NCBI GenBank assembly: GCA_029264225.1
Contig: JARICB010000212.1
Coordinates: 1-7,509 of the forward strand
Source of the DNA: Nocardioides sp.
Lineage (GTDB): Bacteria; Actinomycetota; Actinomycetes; Propionibacteriales; Nocardioidaceae
DNA: 7,509 nt
Reading direction: 5' to 3'
The position numbers and the translations under genes were made by a program. A model generated the notes under the pieces. That model saw only the letters and a program-made list of their open reading frames with translations, was not told the DNA's origin and searched no databases. This document shows, piece by piece, positions 1 through 4,681 of the stretch. Position 1 is the first letter of the stretch. Every line of letters begins with the position of its first letter.

Positions 1-1571
1 GGCCGCGCGGGCCGGCGCGGGGTCGATTGATCGAGGCCAACAGGATTGCCCAGGAGTTCTACGCCGGACAACTCGAGACCGTCCAAGCCGTTGCGGGGCG
101 CGAGTTCCTCACCGGACGCGGCTTCGACCAGGAGGCGGCCGCCACCTTCGGGGTCGGCTTCGCCCCCCGTGACGGCGAGGCGCTGCTGCGACACCTGCGC
201 GGGCGCGGGTTCTCCGACGAGGAGGCGGTGGCAGCCGGACTGGTGGCCATGGGCCGTTCCGCCTACGACCGCTTCCGGGGGCGGCTGCTGTGGCCGATCC
301 GGGACGCCAGCGGCGACACCATCGGCTTCGGCGCCCGGCGGATCTTCGACGACGACAAGATCGAGGCGAAATACCTCAACACCTCGGAGACTGCGCTCTA
401 CAAGAAGAGCCAGGTGCTCTACGGCATCGACCTCGCGCGCCGGGCGATCGCCCGATCGTCCCAGGCTGTGGTCGTCGAGGGCTATACCGACGTGATGGCC
501 TGCCATCTGGCCGGGGTGCAGACCGCCGTGGCCACCTGCGGCACCGCGTTCGGCGACGACCATACGAGGGTGCTGCGGCGGTTCCTGCACGACCATGAGG
601 AGTTCCGCGGCGAGGTGATCTTCACCTTCGACGGCGACGCCGCCGGACAGAAGGCGGCGCTGAAGGCCTTCGGCGGCGACCAGAACTTCGTTTCCCAGAC
701 CTACGTCGCGGTCGAGCCCGACGGCCTCGACCCGTGCGACCTGCGGCTCCAGAAGGGTGACGCAGCAGTGCGCGAACTGGTGGCCAAGCGACAGCCGCTG
801 TATCGCTTCGTGCTCGGCAATGTCATCAGCAAGTACGACCTGGACCGGGTCGACGGCCGGATCGACGCGATGCGTGAGTCTGCCAAGCTGGTCGCCTCGA
901 TACGCGATCAATCCAAGGTGTCTGCTTTTACGCGGGAGATCGCGCGGATTATTGGCTTCGATGTCGACACGGATCAGGTTGTCTCGGAGGTGCGCCGGGC
1001 GGCGGCCCGTGCTTCCCGCCCCGCCCAGACCGATCGACGTACGACGCCTGCGGCACCCGAGACGTCCACCGCACCGCGACCGCAGGTGCCCAGCCTGCGC
1101 GACCCACGGTTCGCGATCGAGCGGGAGACGCTCAAGATCGTGGTGCAGCACCCGGCCTCGGTCGGTCGCGTCATCAACGGTGTCGGGCCCGACGACTTCA
1201 GCCACCCGACCTACCGAGGGGTGTGGGAGGCGATCGCGGCAGCCGGTGGCCCGGCGGCCGGCGCGGAGGACTCCGGGTGGAGCACCCGGGTCCGTTCCTC
1301 AGTGGCCGACCCGGCGGTTTCTTCGGCCATCAGCGAGCTCGGCGTCGAGCCGGTGCTCATTCCCTCGGAGCCGACACCGACCTACGTCGCCATGCACGTC
1401 TACCGCCTGCAGGAGCTCACCACGATGCGTCGGATCGCCGAACTGAAGTCGAGGCTGCAGCGGACCAACCCGGTGGAGCACGCCGCGGCCTACAACAAGA
1501 TGTTCGGCGAACTTGTCGCCCTCGAACAGCATCGCCGCAACCTGCGTGACCAGCAGGTGAAGACCACATGA
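1..1571 (+). CDS. dnaG: DNA primase DnaG, 5'-truncated by window edge
   Basis: DnaG makes the RNA primers for lagging-strand and restart synthesis at the replication fork, working with the DnaB helicase. The frame is open to the first bases of the window and the first complete codon is at 3, so the N-terminal zinc-binding domain lies outside. The TTG at 27 is an internal Leu (LIEANRIAQEFY matches the start of the catalytic core), not a start. Numbering from that Leu as 1: RNA-polymerase core with RFRGRLLWPIRD at 82-93; TOPRIM acidic motif EGYTDVMA at 151-158 (catalytic Glu151); metal-binding FDGDAAGQKAA at 201-211; DPCDLR at 235-240. A Pro/Ala/Thr-rich linker at about 326-355 precedes a helical C-terminal domain (about 357-510) expected to bind DnaB. 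The visible length, plus about 100 missing residues, fits the roughly 620-aa actinobacterial enzyme. The stop overlaps the next start (ATGA). Identification is secure. Confidence 0.97.
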   Translation, partial: PRGPARGRLIEANRIAQEFYAGQLETVQAVAGREFLTGRGFDQEAAATFGVGFAPRDGEALLRHLRGRGFSDEEAVAAGLVAMGRSAYDRFRGRLLWPIRDASGDTIGFGARRIFDDDKIEAKYLNTSETALYKKSQVLYGIDLARRAIARSSQAVVVEGYTDVMACHLAGVQTAVATCGTAFGDDHTRVLRRFLHDHEEFRGEVIFTFDGDAAGQKAALKAFGGDQNFVSQTYVAVEPDGLDPCDLRLQKGDAAVRELVAKRQPLYRFVLGNVISKYDLDRVDGRIDAMRESAKLVASIRDQSKVSAFTREIARIIGFDVDTDQVVSEVRRAAARASRPAQTDRRTTPAAPETSTAPRPQVPSLRDPRFAIERETLKIVVQHPASVGRVINGVGPDDFSHPTYRGVWEAIAAAGGPAAGAEDSGWSTRVRSSVADPAVSSAISELGVEPVLIPSEPTPTYVAMHVYRLQELTTMRRIAELKSRLQRTNPVEHAAAYNKMFGELVALEQHRRNLRDQQVKTT

Positions 1572-2065
1572 GGCCGCGACGGCCGGCCAGGCCCGACATC
1601 GAGGTGGCGCGCGGCGAACGGATGCTGGCCTGGTGCGAGAGCGTCGACGACGTCGTGCTCGCGGGGACCCGCGCTGCGTTCTACCTCGGCACGACGCCCG
1701 TGACCCGCATCGCCTGGGAGCAGATCGAATCGGCCGATTGGGACAACGACACCAACGTCCTGCGGGTCGTGCTCGTCGGCTCGTGGGGCAGTCAGCGACC
1801 CACCTACTCGTTCGGCCTGACCGAGCCCGCACGGCTGTTGGAACTGGTCCGGGAGCGGGTCACGGCCAGCGTGGTGCTCCAGCGGCACGTACCGCTCGAG
1901 GGGCGTCGTGGCGTCCGGGTGATCGGTCGCAAGCCGCCCCAGGGTGCCGGCGAGATCGAGTGGTTCTTCGATTACGACCAGGGTGTCGACCCGGAAGATC
2001 CGGTGGTGCGGGAGGCGTCGGCGACGGCTCTCGCCGAGGCCCGTGCCGATGTAGGGGAGTCCTGA
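1568..2065 (+). CDS. conserved actinobacterial protein of unknown function, coupled to dnaG
   Basis: This encodes a 165-aa soluble protein with no signal peptide or membrane segment. Its ATG at 1568 overlaps the dnaG TGA by four bases (ATGA), and AGGTGA at 1555-1560 can serve as ribosome binding site inside the dnaG end. The order of elements (ERMLAWCESVDD, then GTRAAFYLG, then RIAWEQIESADWDND, then VLRVVLVG) gives alternating beta strands with a WEQIESADWD turn at 50-59. This resembles small bacterial PH-like proteins often found beside dnaG in actinobacteria. After about residue 90 come an amphipathic helix (LLELVRERV), a short strand-rich section (VVLQRHVPLEGRRGVRVIGRK) and an acidic, Ala-rich tail. 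Coupling to primase suggests co-expression, but it does not establish a replication role. The PH-like fold is inferred from pattern only, and I do not recognise a proven function. Confidence 0.85.
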   Translation: MRPRRPARPDIEVARGERMLAWCESVDDVVLAGTRAAFYLGTTPVTRIAWEQIESADWDNDTNVLRVVLVGSWGSQRPTYSFGLTEPARLLELVRERVTASVVLQRHVPLEGRRGVRVIGRKPPQGAGEIEWFFDYDQGVDPEDPVVREASATALAEARADVGES

Positions 2066-2066
2066 T

Positions 2067-2095
2067 TTCTCCCCGCTCACCGGGCTTGATAGTGT
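2067..2095 (+). promoter_or_regulatory. possible promoter of tRNA-Asn
   Basis: TAGTGT at 2090-2095 fits the TANNNT form of an actinobacterial -10 box. It lies 21 bases before the mature tRNA 5' end, which would leave a short leader for RNase P removal. The matching -35 position (TTCTCC at 2067-2072, 17-base spacer) is weak. An alternative reads TTGATA at 2086-2091 as a -35 box, but its -10 would then sit too close to the tRNA. The tRNA might also be transcribed by read-through from dnaG. Confidence 0.35.
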
Positions 2096-2116
2096 CTCCC
2101 ACTGCTGCACAAGCAA

Positions 2117-2189
2117 TCCCCTGTAGCTCAATTGGCAGAGCATTCGGCTGTTAACCGGAGGGTTATTGGTTCGAGTCCAATCGGGGGAG
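2117..2189 (+). tRNA. tRNA-Asn (anticodon GTT)
   Basis: The 73-nt cloverleaf is complete. The acceptor TCCCCTG at 2117-2123 pairs with CGGGGGA at 2182-2188 (one G-T pair), and the discriminator is G2189. The D stem is GCTC/GAGC at 2126-2129 and 2138-2141. The anticodon stem is TTCGG/CCGGA at 2143-2147 and 2155-2159, with loop CTGTTAA and anticodon GTT at 2150-2152. The variable loop is five bases (2160-2164). The T stem is ATTGG/CCAAT around TTCGAGT at 2170-2176. The anticodon reads AAC and AAT (Asn). No CCA is encoded, so it must be added after transcription, as is common in actinobacteria. It sits just downstream of the dnaG pair on the same strand. Confidence 0.96.
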
Positions 2190-2197
2190 CACCTAGG

Positions 2198-2239
2198 AAC
2201 GGCCCGTGAACTGCCCAAACGCAGATCACGGGCCGTTTT
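2198..2239 (+). terminator. Rho-independent terminator after tRNA-Asn
   Basis: AACGGCCCGTGA at 2198-2209 is perfectly complementary to TCACGGGCCGTT at 2226-2237, forming a 12-bp stem with a 16-base loop, and it ends in TTTT (2236-2239). It starts nine bases after the tRNA 3' end, so it should end the tRNA transcript and any read-through from dnaG. The T-run is short, but the stem is very stable. Confidence 0.9.
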
Positions 2240-2346
2240 GCTGTGCGTTTGCATCGACTATGCATCGTTCAGCGTGCTCGACTCGCCACGAAACGAGCTC
2301 AGAGGGCGGGACCAGCTCGAGGCCCCTGTAGGCGGACGCCGCTACG

Positions 2347-2367
2347 GGAGCCCGGTCGGCGGGCTCC
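2347..2367. repeat. 8-bp perfect hairpin
   Basis: GGAGCCCG at 2347-2354 pairs with CGGGCTCC at 2360-2367 around a five-base GTCGG loop. No T-run follows on either strand, so it is not a typical intrinsic terminator. It lies between an imperfect hairpin (2324-2348) and the long inverted repeat. Confidence 0.6.
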
Positions 2368-2374
2368 GACTCCT

Positions 2375-2461
2375 CGTAGACACGCGGACATTGCCCCCTG
2401 CCGTCCTCCGCATCCACGCTGGGGACCGGCTCCACTGGCGACCAATGTCCGCGTGTCTACG
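2375..2461. repeat. perfect 19-bp inverted repeat with foldable 49-nt spacer
   Basis: CGTAGACACGCGGACATTG at 2375-2393 is the exact reverse complement of 2443-2461, with a 49-base spacer. The spacer can fold again: GCCGTCC at 2400-2406 pairs with GGACCGGC at 2423-2430 with one bulged C (2426). An 87-nt element of this shape, with no open reading frame, could be a miniature mobile element with terminal inverted repeats, a REP-like palindrome, or a structured RNA. No T-run follows, and I find no flanking direct duplication of clear length. I do not recognise the sequence as a named element. Confidence 0.8.
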
Positions 2462-2497
2462 TCAGGGAGGCGGCTCGCTGGGCCGAGATGCCCTGAC
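2461..2497. repeat. 7-bp inverted repeat abutting the long inverted repeat
   Basis: GTCAGGG at 2461-2467 pairs with CCCTGAC at 2491-2497 across 23 bases. It shares its first base with the end of the 19-bp repeat, so the two arms form a continuous array of potential stems. Function is unknown and chance is possible at this GC content. Confidence 0.4.
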
Positions 2498-2509
2498 CTG
2501 GTCACCCCC

Positions 2510-2542
2510 GGTCGGCCCCCGGTCGGCCCCAGGTCGGCCCCA
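2510..2542. repeat. three tandem copies of an 11-bp unit
   Basis: The unit GGTCGGCCCC plus C or A occurs at 2510-2520, 2521-2531 and 2532-2542, followed by a degenerate GCGGCC. The last base of the unit is C in the first copy and A in the next two. Replication slippage is the simplest origin. Repeated GGTCGGCC could also be a binding site, but nothing else supports that. Confidence 0.8.
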
Positions 2543-2651
2543 GCGGCCGGGCCCGCCACGGGACTCGCTGCGTAGGGAGGCGCTACACGCGGGCGGTTCC
2601 GGTTCCCGGTGCCGGAGCACCCGAGGGGGTCGCCCTCGACGCAACATTAGG

Positions 2652-2668
2652 CTATCGTTTAACGATAG
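2652..2668. promoter_or_regulatory. palindromic operator candidate for the DUF2975-XRE unit
   Basis: CTATCGTT at 2652-2659 and AACGATAG at 2661-2668 form a perfect 8-bp inverted repeat around a single T. It lies 32 bases before the ATG of the membrane-protein gene, in an AT-rich island within very GC-rich DNA. Candidate -10 boxes are TAGGCT at 2648-2653 and TAGATT at 2666-2671, and both overlap the palindrome, so a bound protein would occlude the promoter. The XRE regulator encoded at 3198-3479 is the obvious candidate for binding. That assignment is inference; the palindrome itself is seen directly. Confidence 0.7.
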
Positions 2669-2688
2669 ATTCGTGTCGTTGAGCGGGT

Positions 2689-2694
2689 GGGAGG
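2689..2694 (+). promoter_or_regulatory. ribosome binding site of the DUF2975 gene
   Basis: GGGAGG stands six bases before the ATG at 2701, an ideal position. It fixes that start over the much longer frame that overlaps this region from the tRNA side. Confidence 0.75.
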
Positions 2695-2700
2695 TCGATC

Positions 2701-3198
2701 ATGAGCCGGTGGGTCGTTACGGGCCTGCGTGTCGTCATCGGCGGTGGGATCGTTGGGTCGCTGTTCGTCCAGACCGTCATGCTGTTCCTGCTCTATCGCG
2801 ACCTGGACGGTGCCGATCGCGAAGTACTCGAGCTGCGAGGTCCGTTGTTCGCCATCCTGGTGCTGCTGATCCTCGTTGTGCAGGTCTGCGCCGTCTGCGT
2901 ATGGCGTCTCCTGACGATGGCGGAACGCCGAACCGTGTTCTCCCAGCCCGCGTTTCGCTTCGTCGATGTCATGATTGCCGCGATCGGCTTCGCGGCTCTG
3001 CTGCTGGTCGGGCTCGGCTGCATGCTGGCGCCCGGGGAACTGGTGGCTCCGGGTATCGTGCTGCTCATCGGTGGAGCTGCCGCGACCGTCGTCGGCATCG
3101 CACTGATCGTGCTGGTTCTCCGTACCCTTCTGGGTCAGGCCGTGCAACGTGACCGTGAGGCCGCACACCTCCAGGCAGAGCTTGACGAGGTGATCTGA
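2701..3198 (+). CDS. DUF2975 family four-helix membrane protein
   Basis: This encodes a 165-aa integral membrane protein. Four hydrophobic segments are visible at about 8-32, 48-70, 88-110 and 115-140. The loop between helices 1 and 2 is short and acidic (YRDLDGADREVLEL), and the C-terminal cytoplasmic-type tail is charged (QAVQRDREAAHLQAELDEVI). The pattern CVWRLLTMAERRTVFSQPAFRFVDV at about 66-90, and helix 4 followed by AxxLQAELDEVI, match what I know of actinobacterial DUF2975 proteins. These are typically paired with a small YozG-type XRE regulator, as here. The start is supported by GGGAGG six bases upstream. The stop TGA (3196-3198) overlaps the regulator's ATG by one base. The biochemical role of DUF2975 is unknown; a membrane partner that senses a signal or sequesters the regulator is a reasonable inference only. 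Confidence 0.88.
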   Translation: MSRWVVTGLRVVIGGGIVGSLFVQTVMLFLLYRDLDGADREVLELRGPLFAILVLLILVVQVCAVCVWRLLTMAERRTVFSQPAFRFVDVMIAAIGFAALLLVGLGCMLAPGELVAPGIVLLIGGAAATVVGIALIVLVLRTLLGQAVQRDREAAHLQAELDEVI

Positions 3199-3479
3199 TG
3201 CCTATCGTCGTTGACATCGACGTCATGCTCGCCAGGCGCAAGATGGCGGTAGGCCAGTTGGCGGCGTCGGTAGGAATCACCCCCGCGAACCTTGCCGTGC
3301 TCAAGAACGGACGCGCCAAGGCAGTCCGCTTCTCGACCCTCGAGGCGATCTGCGAAGTGCTGGAATGTCAGCCCGGCGACCTCCTCCGTTGGGAGCCAGA
3401 ACAGACTCACCCTCCGACCCGTGACCCATCGCCGAGTGGGCGTCGCGCGGAGGTCGGTCTGCAGCTTGGCAAGAACTGA
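3198..3479 (+). CDS. XRE (Cro/C1-like, YozG-type) transcriptional regulator
   Basis: This 93-aa DNA-binding protein begins MPIVVDIDVMLARRKM. The helix-turn-helix runs over about residues 18-60: GQLAASVGIT as first helix and turn, PANLAVLKNGRAKAVRF as recognition helix and wing, then STLEAICEVLECQPGDLLRW, the diagnostic last helix of the family. The start codon overlaps the DUF2975 stop, with GAGGTGAT (3187-3194) as ribosome binding site, so the two are translationally coupled. Family members are usually about 65-80 aa. The last 25 or so residues here (HPPTRDPSPSGRRAEVGLQLGKN) are polar, probably disordered, and likely poorly conserved. It probably represses its own unit through the palindrome at 2652-2668; that is inference from position and symmetry. 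Confidence 0.88.
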   Translation: MPIVVDIDVMLARRKMAVGQLAASVGITPANLAVLKNGRAKAVRFSTLEAICEVLECQPGDLLRWEPEQTHPPTRDPSPSGRRAEVGLQLGKN

Positions 3480-3539
3480 AGGCCTGGCGCCCCGTTCGCG
3501 GCACCTTTGTGGGTGATGCGGCGAGGCGTCGTGACTGGC

Positions 3540-3545
3540 TAGGTT
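3540..3545 (+). promoter_or_regulatory. possible -10 box for a leaderless glycosyltransferase mRNA
   Basis: TAGGTT (TANNNT type) ends seven bases before the ATG at 3553, the spacing that makes the A of ATG the likely first transcribed base in actinobacterial leaderless genes. No Shine-Dalgarno sequence lies 5-10 bases before the ATG. The -35 position is poor (TGCGGC at 3517-3522). Read-through from the regulator gene 73 bases upstream is the alternative, since no terminator hairpin is visible between them. Confidence 0.4.
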
Positions 3546-3552
3546 CGCTCGC

Positions 3553-4677
3553 ATGGCCTCGAACGTCTCAGCCACGCGCGCTTCGACGCCGGCAGCGTGC
3601 CGCGACGAGAGCCCCGTCGTGGTGGCGTCGGTGCCTTCCGATCACGTCTATGTGCGGCATCTGTCGCCGGAGAATGGACCGGGACCGGTGCGGTTGCCCG
3701 ATCCGGATCCGCAACGCCCGACTCGATCGGCGACGGAGCGCTGGTGGCCTCCGGTGATGCTCGATCCCTCTTGGGCATCGGCCGCCGACTTCGATCTCTT
3801 CCACATCCAGTTCGGGTTCGACGCCCGGCGCCCGGACGACCTCGCTGAGTTGATACGCGTACTACGCCGCCGCGCCAAGCCCCTGGTGTACACGGTCCAC
3901 GACTTGCGCAACCCCCATCACGAGACTCGCGACCTGCACGACGCGCAGTTGGACGTCCTGATACCGGCGGCCGACGGGCTGGTCACGTTGACGCGAGGAG
4001 CCGCAGAGGAGATCCATCGGCGCTGGGGGCGGGTGGCGACCGTGGTGCCCCATCCCCACGTCGTGGACTTCCCCACGATGACTCGTCTGCGCCAGGACCG
4101 AGCGACCAGGTCGGGAGACGCGTTCCGGGTCGGACTACACGTCAAGAGCAAGCGCGCAAGCATGAACCCGATGGGCGTCATTGCGACGCTGGTCGAAACC
4201 GTCGCCGGGCTCCCCGGATGCGTGCTCCAGATCAACGCTCACCGCGACGTCCTGGATCCCGACGGATCGCGACGCGATCCCGAACTGGGGAACTACCTGC
4301 GAAAGGCGAGTTCGGCAGGCGCGCTGGAGTTGAACGTGCACGACTATTTCACCGACGCGCAACTGTGGGACTACCTGGGCTCGCTCGACGTGTCGGTCCT
4401 GCCCTATCGGTTCGGGACGCACTCAGGCTGGTTGGAGGCCTGCCGCGACCTGGGCACGACGGTCGTGGCTCCCTCGTGCGGCTACTACGCCGAGCAGGGC
4501 CCGGTGCTCGGCTACGTGCACGACGAGACACGACTTGACCCGGCGTCGCTGGCGCGGGCGGTGATCCGAGCCTGGGAGGAGCGCCCCGACTTGGGCGCCA
4601 ACGTTGCCGAGCGACGTAGACAACGACGCGAGGTCGCCGATGCGCACGCACGGATCTACCGGTCGGTGTTGGGGTAA
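3553..4677 (+). CDS. GT-B fold glycosyltransferase, divergent family 1/4 type
   Basis: This 374-aa soluble protein is predicted to transfer a sugar from a nucleotide donor; donor and acceptor are unknown. The core begins at PVVVASVPSDHVYVRHL (21-37), the first strand and loop of the N-terminal Rossmann domain. FDLFHIQFGFD (80-90) and KPLVYTVHDLRNP (109-121) are typical 'where and whom' strands of GT4-like enzymes, and VPHPHVVD (165-172) leads into the C-terminal domain (FRVGLHVKSKR, 191-201). At the usual donor-site motif it reads LPYRFGTHSGWLEACRDLGT (283-302). Glu295 is kept as the second Glu of EX7E, but the first is Phe287, so the signature is incomplete. The first 20 residues are Ala/Thr/Ser-rich and weakly coding in character. 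GTG at 3619 or 3622 is an alternative start, though without a clear ribosome binding site. The ATG at 3553 is kept because a leaderless promoter fits it. It leads the glycosyltransferase cluster. Confidence 0.8.
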   Translation: MASNVSATRASTPAACRDESPVVVASVPSDHVYVRHLSPENGPGPVRLPDPDPQRPTRSATERWWPPVMLDPSWASAADFDLFHIQFGFDARRPDDLAELIRVLRRRAKPLVYTVHDLRNPHHETRDLHDAQLDVLIPAADGLVTLTRGAAEEIHRRWGRVATVVPHPHVVDFPTMTRLRQDRATRSGDAFRVGLHVKSKRASMNPMGVIATLVETVAGLPGCVLQINAHRDVLDPDGSRRDPELGNYLRKASSAGALELNVHDYFTDAQLWDYLGSLDVSVLPYRFGTHSGWLEACRDLGTTVVAPSCGYYAEQGPVLGYVHDETRLDPASLARAVIRAWEERPDLGANVAERRRQRREVADAHARIYRSVLG

Positions 4678-4681
4678 CGCG

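Larger units (their letters stand above)
2240..2651. other. gene-free intergenic region with a chain of inverted repeats
   Basis: I see no credible gene here. The open frames across it translate to Arg/Pro/Gly-rich strings without a ribosome binding site or a recognisable family. It contains hairpins that nearly abut: an imperfect one at 2324-2348 (CCC-GTAG-CGG against CCG-CTAC-GGG with single-base bulges T2327 and G2332), one at 2347-2367 (GGAGCCCG/CGGGCTCC), the long inverted repeat at 2375-2461, and one at 2461-2497 (GTCAGGG/CCCTGAC). A three-copy 11-bp tandem repeat follows at 2510-2542. No insertion-sequence gene, CRISPR repeat or second tRNA is present. Confidence 0.6.

Noticed and set aside
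27..29. TTG as a start codon for dnaG
   Set aside because: The frame is open upstream to the window edge and the sequence begins mid-domain (LIEANRIAQEFY), so this is an internal Leu codon of a truncated gene.
2165..2189. Duplicated tRNA 3' end marking an integrated element inside the window
   Set aside because: I find no second copy of this stretch before 7509 and no integrase gene, so an island can only be suggested, not annotated.
2347..2367. Hairpin as a transcription terminator
   Set aside because: The stem is short and no T-run follows on either strand.
2375..2542. CRISPR array
   Set aside because: The repeats are inverted or immediately tandem, with no regularly spaced direct repeats and no cas genes.
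2243..2575. 110-codon + strand frame in the intergenic region
   Set aside because: The Arg/Pro-rich translation shows no domain, no ribosome binding site and no coding-type third-position bias, and it runs through the inverted repeats.
2166..3152. Long + strand open frame (328 codons) through the tRNA 3' end, the terminator and the DUF2975 gene
   Set aside because: It starts inside a tRNA, crosses a terminator, is Arg-rich, and overlaps a membrane-protein gene with a good ribosome binding site and recognisable family.
4604..4681. Upstream extension of the GT4 gene into the previous gene
   Set aside because: The GT4 family starts at MRICLIASSRYPL (ATG 4682), four bases after the previous stop; the extra residues are not GT4-like.
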